A DNA stretch of 64,000 nt from DAIOEK01 sp036746315. GTDB taxonomy: Bacteria > Chloroflexota > Anaerolineae > Anaerolineales > Anaerolineaceae. Position 1 is the first letter of the stretch. Each line of letters opens with the position of its first letter. A program made the translations under genes and the position numbers. This document shows, one piece after another, positions 26,165 through 34,562 of this stretch. Under the pieces are notes generated by a model, which was given only the letters and a program-made list of their open reading frames with translations, did not search any database and was not told where the DNA came from. Location of the stretch: positions 39,732-103,731 of the forward strand of contig DAIOEK010000005.1 of assembly GCA_036746315.1 (NCBI GenBank), given 5' to 3'.

Positions 26165-26861
26165 GATTCCTTTCGGCTTCGCCTGTCTGCTGCGCATTGA
26201 TTGACGGGAGACCATGCTTCCCTGTGGTCAAAAACGATTTTACCGACGGGATACGCAGTACCAGCAAAATCGTCACCAATACGCCATAAACAAGCGGCAG
26301 GATCAAGTTCCCCTGCAGGCGGGTTATATCCGCCTTCTGGGCAAGAAAATCATGAAATACAACAACCACCCCTGCGGCATATACCAGGCGGTGGAGTTTT
26401 TTCCAGTTTTGTTTCATCCGCGTTTTCCACCAGCGGTTGGAGGTGAAAGCCAGCAGGGTCAGGATGACCAACCCGGTAAAGCCCAACCATAAATAGGGCT
26501 TTTCGACGAACTGACGCAGTATCCGCGCGCTGACGAGTCCGTAATCCCAAACGGTGAAGATCAAGAAATGGATCACCGCATAGAAGAATGCATACAGCCC
26601 CAACGGTTTTTTGTAACTACCCAACAAGGGGATACCGGTGAGTGCACGAAGTGGAGTGCCTGCCAGACTGAGCGTGAGCAGGGTAATGGCGGTTCTGCCT
26701 GTGCGCTGGGTTGCCGCCTGGATGGGGTTGGCGGTCAGGTTGTTGGTGAAATAATCGACCAGCAAAATGGCAAAGGGCAGCCACGCTCCGATGTGCATAA
26801 GGATGCGCAGCACCTGTTTGATTCCGGGTCGATTTGTCAACGAGACAATGGCGATCATCAA
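26142..26861 (-). CDS. msrQ: MsrPQ system heme-binding membrane subunit
   Basis: MsrQ passes electrons across the membrane to MsrP for repair of methionine sulfoxide in exported proteins. The 239-residue protein has six hydrophobic helices of the ferric-reductase-like type, including GRTAITLLTLSLAGTPL, the heme-ligand region FFYAVIHFLIFTVWD and KLHRLVYAAGVVVVFH. It overlaps msrP by 4 bp at its start, so translation is coupled. Confidence 0.92.
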   Translation of the reverse strand: MMIAIVSLTNRPGIKQVLRILMHIGAWLPFAILLVDYFTNNLTANPIQAATQRTGRTAITLLTLSLAGTPLRALTGIPLLGSYKKPLGLYAFFYAVIHFLIFTVWDYGLVSARILRQFVEKPYLWLGFTGLVILTLLAFTSNRWWKTRMKQNWKKLHRLVYAAGVVVVFHDFLAQKADITRLQGNLILPLVYGVLVTILLVLRIPSVKSFLTTGKHGLPSINAQQTGEAERNLTPPASS

Positions 26862-27814
26862 TAATTCTCGTAGAGATCCATACCCGCATACAATGAGGCA
26901 ACCTGATCTTCGTAGCCATTGAACATTAGAGTGTCGCGGCGCCCCCCTTCACCAATCCGGCGTTCCGAATCCTGGGACCAGCGCGGATGCGGCTTCTTGG
27001 GGTTCACGTTGGAGTAGAAACCATATTCATTAGGCGCAATGGTGTTCCAGAAGGTAGCCGGCTGTTCAGCCACCAAATTAATGCGGACAATGGACTTGAT
27101 GCTTTTGAAGCCGTACTTCCAGGGGACGACCAGGCGGACAGGTGCACCATTGGCAGGCAACAGCGATTTTCCATAGATGCCCGTGGCAATGGTCGCCAGG
27201 GAATTCATTGCCTCATCCAGGCGTAAACCTTCAGTATATGGCCAGGGATAAAAGGGGGTTTTCTGCCCGGACATCTCATCCGGGCGGTAAACGGTCTCGA
27301 AGTACACATACCGGGCATCAGACTTGGGCTCGACCTTGCGCAGCAGGTCGGCCAGTGAAAAGCCATTCCAGGGGATAACCATCGACCAACCTTCCACACA
27401 GCGCAGACGATAGATGCGCTCTTCCTGGTCGAACTCCTTTAAGATGTCATCCATGGAAAACTTGCGCGGCTGATTCACTAAACCGGACACCTCCACCTCC
27501 CAGGGGGAAGTGGTGAATTTCTCCGACAGTTTTGCAACACCCTCTTTGTCGGTGGTAAATTCATAAAAATTGTTGTAGCCTGACACAAAATCATAGGGGG
27601 TTGATATATCGCCAAACTCGTCCCTTTTGGTGGCTTCGACTCCCAGCGGGGTTGGTTTCGTCCGGCTGGCACCGGTGGGTGTGCAGGCAGCCATCGCGGC
27701 AGTCGCTGCAACGATTCCGACACCCTTCAAGAACCGTCGGCGGTTCATATACATTTCTTCGGGTGTAATCTCGGAGGATCGCGGCTGCGGATATTTTATT
27801 TTCTTAATCAACAT
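26858..27814 (-). CDS. msrP: Protein-methionine-sulfoxide reductase catalytic subunit
   Basis: The 318-residue molybdoenzyme of the sulfite-oxidase fold reduces methionine sulfoxide in periplasmic or outer-face proteins. It carries a Tat signal (NRRRFLKGVGIVAATAAMAA), the Mo-ligand Cys in YRLRCVEGWSMVIPW, and PWKYGFKSIKSIVRI. GGAGGT before ATG 27814 sets the start; the longer ORF start at 27895 is rejected. An MsrPQ operon implies a need to repair exported proteins under oxidative or chlorine stress. Confidence 0.94.
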   Translation of the reverse strand: MLIKKIKYPQPRSSEITPEEMYMNRRRFLKGVGIVAATAAMAACTPTGASRTKPTPLGVEATKRDEFGDISTPYDFVSGYNNFYEFTTDKEGVAKLSEKFTTSPWEVEVSGLVNQPRKFSMDDILKEFDQEERIYRLRCVEGWSMVIPWNGFSLADLLRKVEPKSDARYVYFETVYRPDEMSGQKTPFYPWPYTEGLRLDEAMNSLATIATGIYGKSLLPANGAPVRLVVPWKYGFKSIKSIVRINLVAEQPATFWNTIAPNEYGFYSNVNPKKPHPRWSQDSERRIGEGGRRDTLMFNGYEDQVASLYAGMDLYENY

Positions 27815-28102
27815 TTTGCACCTCCATCGCAAATGGATGCGGCTATCTTCTACATTGAAACAATTTCCATTTTTAAATACCCGGCTGCATAACATCCGCC
27901 CGGGTTTGTACTTAGGTTAATCCTTTGCGTCATTGACAAACACAGCTTGTGTAAAGAAAAGGATGATTTTCAGCTTTTCTTAGCAAACACTTAGTTTTTG
28001 CATGGGGCGAACAGATGAAACAGGTGAACAAACGCTCATTCGGTTGACGCACCAAACTTCCTCGTGTATTGTAGAGTCATCATACCGGTGCGGAGGTGAA
28101 CA
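27815..28102. other. Intergenic region between msrP and glgC
   Basis: This 288-bp divergent spacer contains the msrP and glgC leaders. A TTGACA occurs near 27937 and an AT-rich segment at 27960-28000, but I see no well-spaced promoter, hairpin or ORF I can defend. Confidence 0.4.
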
Positions 28103-29362
28103 ATGGAATCATTGAATGACATTCTCGCCGTCATTCTGGGCGGCGGCAGAGGTGCACGACTGTACCCCCTTACCAAGCTTCGTTCCAAACCTGCGGTACC
28201 GATGGGGGGTAAATACCGGCTGATCGATGTACCGATCAGCAATTGCATCAACAGCTCAATCTTTCGGATAGCAGTACTGACCCAATTCAATTCCGTATCC
28301 CTGCACCGGCACATCACCCGCACCTACAGTTTTGATGCGTTCCACACCGGGTGGGTTTCCATCTGGGCTGCCGAGCAAACCATGGAGTCGTCAGACTGGT
28401 ATCAGGGAACCGCTGATGCGGTGCGAAAACAGCTCTTTCAGATCCGCGCATCCAACGCCAAATATATCCTGATCCTGGCGGGTGATCACCTCTACCGGAT
28501 GGATTACTCCGCCATGGCGGCTTTTCACTGGCAGAAAGGCGCCGAAATCACTGTGGCGGTGCAGCCGGTACCCAAAACCGAAGCCTTCCGCCTGGGCATT
28601 TTGAAACGCGATGAAGATTGCCGGATTTTGAAGTTTGCGGAAAAACCGACCGATCCGGCGGTGCTGAAGGATATGGTCAGCCGCGACGACCCCGAAAAAC
28701 CATACCTGGGTTCCATGGGAATTTACATGTTCAACACCGAGCTTTTACTGGATCTGCTTGAAAAAGCAGACTATCCCGACTTCGGCAAGGATTTGATCCC
28801 AGCTGCCATCCAGAACAAGGGGGTGTACGGTTACGATTTCGATGGATATTGGGAAGACATCGGGACCATCCGCTCCTTTTACGAAACCAATCTGGCGCTG
28901 ACCAAACCCTCGCCCCCCTTCGACCTGTTCGAAGCAGAGCGCCCCATTTACACAGCTCCGCTATTTTTACCGGGCTCAAAAGTGATCGACAGCCATCTGG
29001 AAGACGTGCTCATCACCGAGGGCTGCCGGGTGGTAAACGCGCAAATTCAACATTCAGTGGTTGGATTGCGCAGCATTGTGCGCAGCGGAGCAAAAATCAA
29101 AGACACCATCATCATGGGCGCGGATTATTATGAACCAATGGAAGCCCGGCGCCGGAACCAGGTGCCCATTGGCATCGGAGCGGATTGCATCATCGAGGGT
29201 GCGATCATCGACAAGAACGCCCGGGTGGGCAGCAACGTGGTGATCAGACCATTTCCCAAGGGAACGGATATCGATGCCGACCCGTGGTTTGTCAGGGATG
29301 GCATCGTGGTGATCCCCAAGGATTCGATCATCAAGCCGGGCACCAATATCATCCCGGAATGA
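28103..29362 (+). CDS. glgC: Glucose-1-phosphate adenylyltransferase
   Basis: GlgC makes ADP-glucose for glycogen synthesis. The 419-residue protein opens with ILGGGRGARLYPLTKLRSKP, GGKYRLIDVPISNCINS and YQGTADAVRKQLF. It has the catalytic LAGDHLYRMDY, KFAEKPTDP, and a C-terminal left-handed beta-helix (ADCIIEGAIIDKNARVGSNV). CGGAGG precedes ATG. The rest of the glycogen pathway is not in the window. Confidence 0.96.
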   Translation: MESLNDILAVILGGGRGARLYPLTKLRSKPAVPMGGKYRLIDVPISNCINSSIFRIAVLTQFNSVSLHRHITRTYSFDAFHTGWVSIWAAEQTMESSDWYQGTADAVRKQLFQIRASNAKYILILAGDHLYRMDYSAMAAFHWQKGAEITVAVQPVPKTEAFRLGILKRDEDCRILKFAEKPTDPAVLKDMVSRDDPEKPYLGSMGIYMFNTELLLDLLEKADYPDFGKDLIPAAIQNKGVYGYDFDGYWEDIGTIRSFYETNLALTKPSPPFDLFEAERPIYTAPLFLPGSKVIDSHLEDVLITEGCRVVNAQIQHSVVGLRSIVRSGAKIKDTIIMGADYYEPMEARRRNQVPIGIGADCIIEGAIIDKNARVGSNVVIRPFPKGTDIDADPWFVRDGIVVIPKDSIIKPGTNIIPE

Positions 29363-29369
29363 GAACCAC

Positions 29370-29402
29370 AAAAGCCCCCCGCAAAAAACACAGGGGGCTT
29401 TT
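29370..29402 (+). terminator. Terminator of glgC
   Basis: A perfect 10-bp stem (29370-29379 with 29393-29402) with a C/G core and T4 lies just past the glgC stop. Confidence 0.88.
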
Positions 29403-29430
29403 GTATAAAGCGCAAACAGAACATTTGTTC

Positions 29431-29646
29431 TTATTGGGAGGGCATAGACCGCTCTCGTCGACTGCGCAGCGAGAGCGGTCTTTTCGCCGTGATCCATAGT
29501 GCGCCATCCGGAGTGACCGCCGTATTGATCACCTCCCAACCTTCCATACCCCACTCATTCAGAATATCACTCACCTCATCTGACTTCAACCCGCGCCAAT
29601 TACTGTAGCGATGAACCCGATACTCCCATTGCGTTTGCTCTACCAT
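29431..29646 (-). CDS. DUF4177-like small protein
   Basis: The 71-residue protein WEYRVHRYSNWRGLKS..., EWGMEGWEVINTAVT and ITAKRPL matches the DUF4177 pattern (W-E-Y-x-V, then EGWE, ending with a K-R-P strand). The function is unknown. GGGAGGT precedes ATG. The last 18 residues (LSLRSRRERSMPSQ) are encoded within a hairpin (29446-29481) that reads as a terminator on the other strand, so the tail may be unstructured. Confidence 0.7.
   Translation of the reverse strand: MVEQTQWEYRVHRYSNWRGLKSDEVSDILNEWGMEGWEVINTAVTPDGALWITAKRPLSLRSRRERSMPSQ
29446..29484 (+). terminator. Second hairpin terminator downstream of glgC
   Basis: A perfect 12-bp stem (29446-29457 with 29470-29481) followed by TTTT on the + strand. 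It lies inside the 3' end of the minus-strand DUF4177 gene and may act as a back-up terminator for glgC. Confidence 0.55.
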
Positions 29647-29662
29647 GATTACCTCCCAATCC

Positions 29663-29863
29663 TCATGCAGCCGATGGATTGCATCGGTTGCGGTTGAACA
29701 TCTGAATACATATTCTCAACAGGAGAATAATTGTCTTACCCGCCCCATTAGGGCCCAGCAAGTCGAACACTTTCCCTTTTTCGACGGCAAGAGATGGGCG
29801 ATCTATGGCACACAGTGCGCCAAAATTTTTCGCCAATCTGTTTGTCTCAGTCACATTCTTCAT
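29663..29863 (-). pseudogene. Truncated ABC transporter ATPase remnant
   Basis: The 66-codon reading frame holds only the first strand and Walker A of an ABC ATPase (NRLAKNFGALCAIDRPSLAVE, then LGPNGAGKT), then diverges (IILLLRICIQMFNRN) and stops. The signature motif, Walker B and H-loop are missing. It follows the GntR-slipin-SdpI genes, where YtrA-type regulators commonly have an intact ABC exporter. I read it as a decayed gene. Confidence 0.75.
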
Positions 29864-29872
29864 TCGAACTCC

Positions 29873-29888
29873 TGTTTCACGTGAAACA
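29873..29888. promoter_or_regulatory. parS site, perfect palindrome
   Basis: TGTTTCACGTGAAACA is the exact 16-bp ParB-binding palindrome known from B. subtilis and most bacteria. It lies 2 bp past the SdpI-like stop codon and 12 bp from the ABC remnant. Confidence 0.92.
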
Positions 29889-29890
29889 AT

Positions 29891-30535
29891 TCAATCCCGG
29901 GAAAGCTGCACAAAACGGATGTAAGAATAAACCATCAAGCCAAGCGTTGAAAGCAGAATTGGCCCCACCATCAGATATATCACCGCCCCGGGAAACAAAA
30001 CTCCCAACAGACATACTCCGGCGCAAACCTTGAATACCAGTCCGCCGACCCGGTGCGTGTCATCCCAAACCTGCCGGTTCGCCAGCGTCCACGGCGTACG
30101 GATGCCGATCATATAATTTTGCTGCGCTTTGCCCAGCAAAACACCCGCCGCATACAACATGAGCGCAAACGCCGGCGCCATCAGAGCATTCATATTCATC
30201 GACACCCCCAGATTCCAAAGCAGAGTCAGAATATGCAGATAAGTCAAAAATCCGGCCATCACCACTACCAACCCGTTATAGGTTCCGCGAAACTGCGCAA
30301 TATTTTTCTTAAGCGGATCCAACGACGGGATGGCTATCATTAACAACAAAACAGCAAGCTGAATGGTGGGCATCAAGTATTGCCCAGACAGGCGACTGGA
30401 ATAACCATCCGCCTGACCATACATATTCCAGTGGGATGCCATCCGTTCCGGCAGGAATCCCATCAGCACCAGCGATAGCGCAAATGACAGCAGCACCAGC
30501 CCCAGACTGACAAACAACATGGTTCGATTCTTCAT
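29891..30535 (-). CDS. SdpI/DUF1648 family membrane protein
   Basis: From ATG 30535 the product has 214 residues and about six membrane helices. It has the DUF1648 pattern (FLPERMASHWNMYGQADGY) in the first part and the SdpI signature (MIGIRTPWTLANRQVWDDTHR) later. In B. subtilis SdpI gives immunity to the SdpC toxin and sequesters a repressor; here no toxin gene is visible, so the role is open. GGAG lies 9 nt upstream. It is bracketed by two parS sites. Confidence 0.9.
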   Translation of the reverse strand: MKNRTMLFVSLGLVLLSFALSLVLMGFLPERMASHWNMYGQADGYSSRLSGQYLMPTIQLAVLLLMIAIPSLDPLKKNIAQFRGTYNGLVVVMAGFLTYLHILTLLWNLGVSMNMNALMAPAFALMLYAAGVLLGKAQQNYMIGIRTPWTLANRQVWDDTHRVGGLVFKVCAGVCLLGVLFPGAVIYLMVGPILLSTLGLMVYSYIRFVQLSRD

Positions 30536-30584
30536 TTCCAAATTCTCCAAGCGCCGGGGCTCTCGAGGTAAAGAGAGCCCCTCA

Positions 30585-30600
30585 TGTTCCACGTGAAACA
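30585..30600. promoter_or_regulatory. parS site, second copy
   Basis: TGTTCCACGTGAAACA fits the parS consensus TGTTNCACGTGAAACA at every fixed position. It lies 5 bp past the slipin stop, 712 bp from the other parS. Confidence 0.9.
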
Positions 30601-30605
30601 ATTGC

Positions 30606-31553
30606 CTATTTTTCTTCCGGTCGGGCGTTCTGCGCCAGCGATACCATACCGCTCAGTCCACCCAGATTCATGGTATCCACTGCGCTGCTGGGCACGATGA
30701 CCATGGCACCTTTTTCCTTCAGCCCTTCGAATAACATATTCATAGCGCGCAGATGCAGGGCGGTGGGGTTGTTGACATAAGCTTTGGACGCTTCAGCAAA
30801 ACTGTCAGCGATCTGCATTTCCGACTCACCAAGGATCACCCGAGCCTGGCGTTCGCGTTCCGCTTGCGCCTGGCGGCTCATGGCGTCTTCCAAATCCTGC
30901 GGGATGACGACATCGCGGATCTCCACTGACTGAACGGTGATACCCCAGGGGGTGGTGCGCTCATCGATGATCTTCTGCAGGTCTGCATCCATTTTTGCCC
31001 GACCAACCAGAATATCCGCCAGCGTCATCTGACCAATGATCTCGCGCAGAGCCGTCTGTGCCGCCCAGGAGATGGCTACCCGGTAATCCTCCACCTCCAA
31101 GGCTGCCTTCTCGGCGTCCCAGACCACCCAGAAGAGCACTGCATCCACATCCACCGGAACGGTATCGCGGGTGAGGGTTTTCTCCGCGCTGAAGGGAGAC
31201 ACCATCACGCGATGATCCACCCAATTGGAAACCGCGTCCACGATTGGCACCATCCAAAACACGCCGGGTCCACGCAATCCGCGCAGTTTGCCAAAACGCA
31301 GCACAACCGCCTTTTCCCATTGAGGCGCGATCTTCAGGGCAAATAAAAAGTACAAACCAACGAGCATAATTCCTATTGTTGTCAGTGCGACCCACAAGTC
31401 CGGGTAATGCTGGTTGCCCATCCAAGTGGAGGCACCAATGGCAACGAGCATGAAGACGACAAAGATAAATATTGCCAGCGGGCTCACCCGGGTGTTGTCG
31501 GGTCCCCTTTGTCCCTTTAGTTGTTTAATTTTATTTTGATATATTGTTGACAT
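30606..31553 (-). CDS. Slipin/SPFH (band 7) protein
   Basis: The 315-residue protein has two hydrophobic segments in the first 75 residues, then an SPFH domain (PQWEKAVVLRFGKLRGLRGPG, YRVAISWAAQTALREIIGQM) and a coiled-coil stretch (SRQAQAERERQARVILGESE), as in slipins/stomatin-like proteins that scaffold membrane microdomains. It overlaps the GntR gene by 23 bp. No NfeD-type protease, the frequent slipin partner, is adjacent. Confidence 0.93.
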   Translation of the reverse strand: MSTIYQNKIKQLKGQRGPDNTRVSPLAIFIFVVFMLVAIGASTWMGNQHYPDLWVALTTIGIMLVGLYFLFALKIAPQWEKAVVLRFGKLRGLRGPGVFWMVPIVDAVSNWVDHRVMVSPFSAEKTLTRDTVPVDVDAVLFWVVWDAEKAALEVEDYRVAISWAAQTALREIIGQMTLADILVGRAKMDADLQKIIDERTTPWGITVQSVEIRDVVIPQDLEDAMSRQAQAERERQARVILGESEMQIADSFAEASKAYVNNPTALHLRAMNMLFEGLKEKGAMVIVPSSAVDTMNLGGLSGMVSLAQNARPEEK

Positions 31554-31950
31554 TTTTCCCTTCCTCGTTTTTTAGATAAATTTTCAATTGCATTTCAAAT
31601 GCCCGCCGGATATCCGCCTCGGAACAACCGACCCGGCCGACCTCATACAGGTATTGCCGCGTCAATTCCTCCAGCGCATGTCCGCGGATGAAGTCCGTCG
31701 AACGTTGATCCGGTGTGGACAATATATATGTACCCCGACCCTGCTGTGTGGAAATCAAGCCGGCCTCATCCAAAATCCGATACGCGCGGGCAATGGTGTT
31801 GAAATTGACCCGCACCTCGGAGGCAAGCTGTCTGACCGTAGGGAGTTGGTCTTCAGGCTTCAATTCGCCGGTGATCAGCATTTGCTTGATCTGATCTACC
31901 ACCTGCAGGTATATGGGTACTCCTGATCGAAAATCCAGTTTGAGGTTCAA
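31531..31950 (-). CDS. GntR regulator, YtrA subfamily
   Basis: A winged-helix GntR domain (GVPIYLQVVDQIKQMLITGEL, then LPTVRQLASEVRVNFNTIARAY, QGRGTYIL) with a short C-terminal helix identifies the YtrA group, which regulate adjacent ABC transporter genes. I prefer TTG 31950 (139 residues, GGAGG 9 nt upstream, giving the family-like start NLKLDFRSGVPIY) over ATG 31968, which sits upstream of the Shine-Dalgarno. It heads the slipin-SdpI unit. Confidence 0.88.
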   Translation of the reverse strand: MNLKLDFRSGVPIYLQVVDQIKQMLITGELKPEDQLPTVRQLASEVRVNFNTIARAYRILDEAGLISTQQGRGTYILSTPDQRSTDFIRGHALEELTRQYLYEVGRVGCSEADIRRAFEMQLKIYLKNEEGKNVNNISK

Positions 31951-31967
31951 TTCATTTTTCCTCCACA

Positions 31968-32018
31968 TTGTATCATTGTATCTTTGTATAATTGTATACT
32001 TATCGGGCTAATTGTCAA
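31968..32018 (-). promoter_or_regulatory. GntR promoter with four direct TTGTAT repeats
   Basis: On the minus strand TTGACA (32013-32018), a 16-nt spacer and TACAAT (31991-31996) form a good promoter. Four TTGTAT units start at 31968, 31976, 31984 and 31992, exactly 8 bp apart, covering the -10 and the expected start site. They look like an operator for autoregulation. Confidence 0.6.
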
Positions 32019-32136
32019 GGGGATTGGTCGCGGTACTCTAACCTTCCTCTCATACGGCTCATCCTGGTTCGCCTTGCAGATAGGTAGTGGCGTGGTAGAA
32101 TCTTAATAGAATTATCAGGTCAACCAGGAGGTGGTC

Positions 32137-33024
32137 ATGGAAGGACAAACAGCGACTTTTGCTGTTAAAAAAGGACTCGCGCAAATGCTAAAAGGCGGTG
32201 TGATCATGGATGTGGTAACAGCAGATCATGCCAAAATAGCAGAAGATGCCGGCGCGTGTGCGGTAATGGCGCTTGAACGCGTCCCCGCGGATATTCGCGC
32301 GGATGGCGGCGTTGCCCGAATGAGCGACCCGGAATTGATCTTGAAGATCATGGACGCGGTGACCATACCTGTTATGGCAAAATGTCGGATCGGGCATTTT
32401 GTGGAAGCACAGATTCTGGAATCCATCGGTATCGACTACATCGATGAATCTGAAGTTCTGACCCCGGCGGATGAATCGCATCATATTTTAAAACACGATT
32501 TCAAAGTCCCCTTTGTTTGCGGATGCCGCAATCTGGGAGAAGCGCTGCGCCGAGTTGGTGAAGGCGCTGCGATGATCCGCACCAAGGGAGAAGCCGGTAC
32601 CGGTGACGTGGTGGAAGCCGTGCGGCATGCACGGACGGTTCTGGGCGAAATTCGCAAACTGCAAAACATGCCCAATGAGGAATTGATGTCCTTTGCCAAG
32701 GAAATTGGCGCGCCCTACGAATTGGTATTGGAAACCAAGCAACTGGGCAGAATGCCTGTGGTGAACTTTGCGGCGGGCGGAATCGCCACTCCGGCCGATG
32801 CTGCGCTCATGATGCAACTGGGTGTGGATGGCGTCTTTGTCGGTTCCGGAATATTCAAATCCGGCGATCCGGCAAAACGCGCAGCAGCCATTGTAAAAGC
32901 GACAACGCATTACAACGACCCCAAGATACTTGCGGAAGTCAGCCGCAACCTGGGTGAACCCATGGTTGGGCGGCAGATTTCCGCCATCCCTGAGCAGGAA
33001 CTTATCGCTGGCAGAGGCTGGTAA
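32137..33024 (+). CDS. pdxS: Pyridoxal 5'-phosphate synthase, PdxS subunit
   Basis: PdxS forms PLP from ribose-5-phosphate, glyceraldehyde-3-phosphate and ammonia delivered by PdxT. The 295-residue TIM-barrel protein has VKKGLAQMLKGGVIMDVV, CAVMALERVPADIRADGGVARM and GEAGTGDVVEAVRH. The strong AGGAGG favours ATG 32137 over GTG 32131. It is followed by pdxT at 9 bp. Confidence 0.97.
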   Translation: MEGQTATFAVKKGLAQMLKGGVIMDVVTADHAKIAEDAGACAVMALERVPADIRADGGVARMSDPELILKIMDAVTIPVMAKCRIGHFVEAQILESIGIDYIDESEVLTPADESHHILKHDFKVPFVCGCRNLGEALRRVGEGAAMIRTKGEAGTGDVVEAVRHARTVLGEIRKLQNMPNEELMSFAKEIGAPYELVLETKQLGRMPVVNFAAGGIATPADAALMMQLGVDGVFVGSGIFKSGDPAKRAAAIVKATTHYNDPKILAEVSRNLGEPMVGRQISAIPEQELIAGRGW

Positions 33025-33033
33025 CCGCCCAGT

Positions 33034-33615
33034 ATGACCATCATTGGCGTCCTCGCCCTACAAGGCGATTTCATTGAACACGTCACTATGCTCCGCCGGA
33101 TGAGCGTTGAAGCACGTGAAATTCGGCTGGCAAAACAACTGGCTGAAATTGACGGATTGATCATCCCCGGCGGGGAATCCACCACCATCGGAAAGCTAGC
33201 GGTCGATTTCCAAATGATGGAACCACTGCAAGAATTTGGAAGAAACAAAGCCATTTGGGGTACCTGCGCCGGAGCCATCTTTCTTTCCAAAGACGCCGGG
33301 AGACACCAACCCCTGCTGGGATTGATGGATATCACGGTGGCGCGCAACGCCTTCGGCAGGCAGATCGACAGTTTCGAGGTTGACCTTAAAGTCCCTGCCT
33401 TCCAAGACCTGGCACCAGAGAATCTGCCTTATCACGCGGTATTCATCCGGGCGCCTCAAATCGCCTCCACCGGCAAGGATGTGCAGGTATTAGCAAAGCT
33501 GGACAACGGAGTGGTGGTGGCTGCCCGGCAAAAAAAGCTGCTGGCGACTTCCTTCCACCCTGAACTGACGCTGGATGATCGCTTCCACCGGTATTTTGTG
33601 GAGATGTCAAAATAA
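33034..33615 (+). CDS. pdxT: Pyridoxal 5'-phosphate synthase, PdxT glutaminase
   Basis: This 193-residue class-I glutaminase supplies ammonia to PdxS. It has IGVLALQGDFIEHVTML at the start, LIIPGGESTTIG, the nucleophile Cys in WGTCAGAIFLSK, and the His-x-Glu of the triad in TSFHPELT. Its TAA stop overlaps a possible ATA start of the next gene. Confidence 0.97.
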   Translation: MTIIGVLALQGDFIEHVTMLRRMSVEAREIRLAKQLAEIDGLIIPGGESTTIGKLAVDFQMMEPLQEFGRNKAIWGTCAGAIFLSKDAGRHQPLLGLMDITVARNAFGRQIDSFEVDLKVPAFQDLAPENLPYHAVFIRAPQIASTGKDVQVLAKLDNGVVVAARQKKLLATSFHPELTLDDRFHRYFVEMSK

Positions 33616-34556
33616 GTATTCGCTCTGTTGATCTATTGGATTTACCATCACTGCACCGTCTGCGCAGCCAGGTCCTCGCCTTCGATACCGTACAACAACT
33701 TACCCGCGGGAACCCTCTCCGTGCACGGGCATTTTTGGATTACCTCGACCCGGCAAGAGGGATATACACCGCATTAATGGAAGAACGCGGACACATTCTG
33801 CTGGCGGGTCAGATCACACATGCGGGGAACAGGCGCTCCAGCAACCTTTCGTTTATTACCCCTTCGCGCGGATTGACCTCCAAAGAATTACCCACCCTGC
33901 TTGAGCATCTGGCAGAGCAGGCGGGCGATTGGGGAACCTTCCACATGCTGGCTGAAGCAGACGAGCATTCGCATTGCTTCGATATTCTGCGCAGCAGCGG
34001 TTTTTCGGTATACGCCTGGCAGCGGATATGGAAATATCACCCGGGCAGCCCCCTTTCAGCTGAAAACAGCAACAGTGCGGAATGGCAGCCCGCATCAGAA
34101 CGGGATCAAATTTCGGTGCGCGGTCTTTGTCAATCACTGGTACCGGCTTTCGTACAGCCAATCGAACACGTATTTGACAAAAAGGTGGATGGCTGGATTT
34201 GCCGCGACGATTGCAATCTCATCGGCTACGCCGATGTAATCTATGGTCGGGAGGGGACCTGGGTGCAGCCATATATTCATCCGGAGGCGCAGCACGTACC
34301 CGCTATTTTGAAATCGCTTCTATCCAGAATTGAAACACGCGGCACAAAAGGCGTGTATATTTGTGTACGTTCTTATCAAGCCTGGATAGAATCAGTATTG
34401 GAAGAGTTACCGGTATTGGCCAGTCCCCGACAGGCATTGATGGTCAAACACCTGGCAATTGTGCAAAAAGCGCTCAAGCCTATTTTAGCTGCGGCAATTG
34501 AAAAATCGCCGGGGAGCGCAACCGTTGCCAGGGCAGATACAACCAAACGGATGTAG
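33612..34556 (+). CDS. GNAT-like acetyltransferase, probable ATA or ATT start
   Basis: The product looks like a two-lobed GNAT-type protein (about 314 residues) with an N-terminal RSVDLLDLPSLHRLRSQVLA and a second half RGLCQSLVPAFVQPIEHVFD. The acyl-CoA loop is not well conserved by eye, so catalysis is uncertain. The first standard start codon is TTG 33636, but the frame continues upstream as ISIRSVDLL, a natural opening for this family, and GGAG at 33600-33603 lies 8 nt from ATA 33612, which overlaps the pdxT stop as ATAA. ATT 33618 is the other option. Confidence 0.7.
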   Translation: MSIRSVDLLDLPSLHRLRSQVLAFDTVQQLTRGNPLRARAFLDYLDPARGIYTALMEERGHILLAGQITHAGNRRSSNLSFITPSRGLTSKELPTLLEHLAEQAGDWGTFHMLAEADEHSHCFDILRSSGFSVYAWQRIWKYHPGSPLSAENSNSAEWQPASERDQISVRGLCQSLVPAFVQPIEHVFDKKVDGWICRDDCNLIGYADVIYGREGTWVQPYIHPEAQHVPAILKSLLSRIETRGTKGVYICVRSYQAWIESVLEELPVLASPRQALMVKHLAIVQKALKPILAAAIEKSPGSATVARADTTKRM

Positions 34557-34562
34557 GAGTTT

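Noticed and set aside
33112..33127. CACGTGAAA-containing parS-like site inside pdxT
   Set aside because: Only about 12 of 16 positions match; likely chance.
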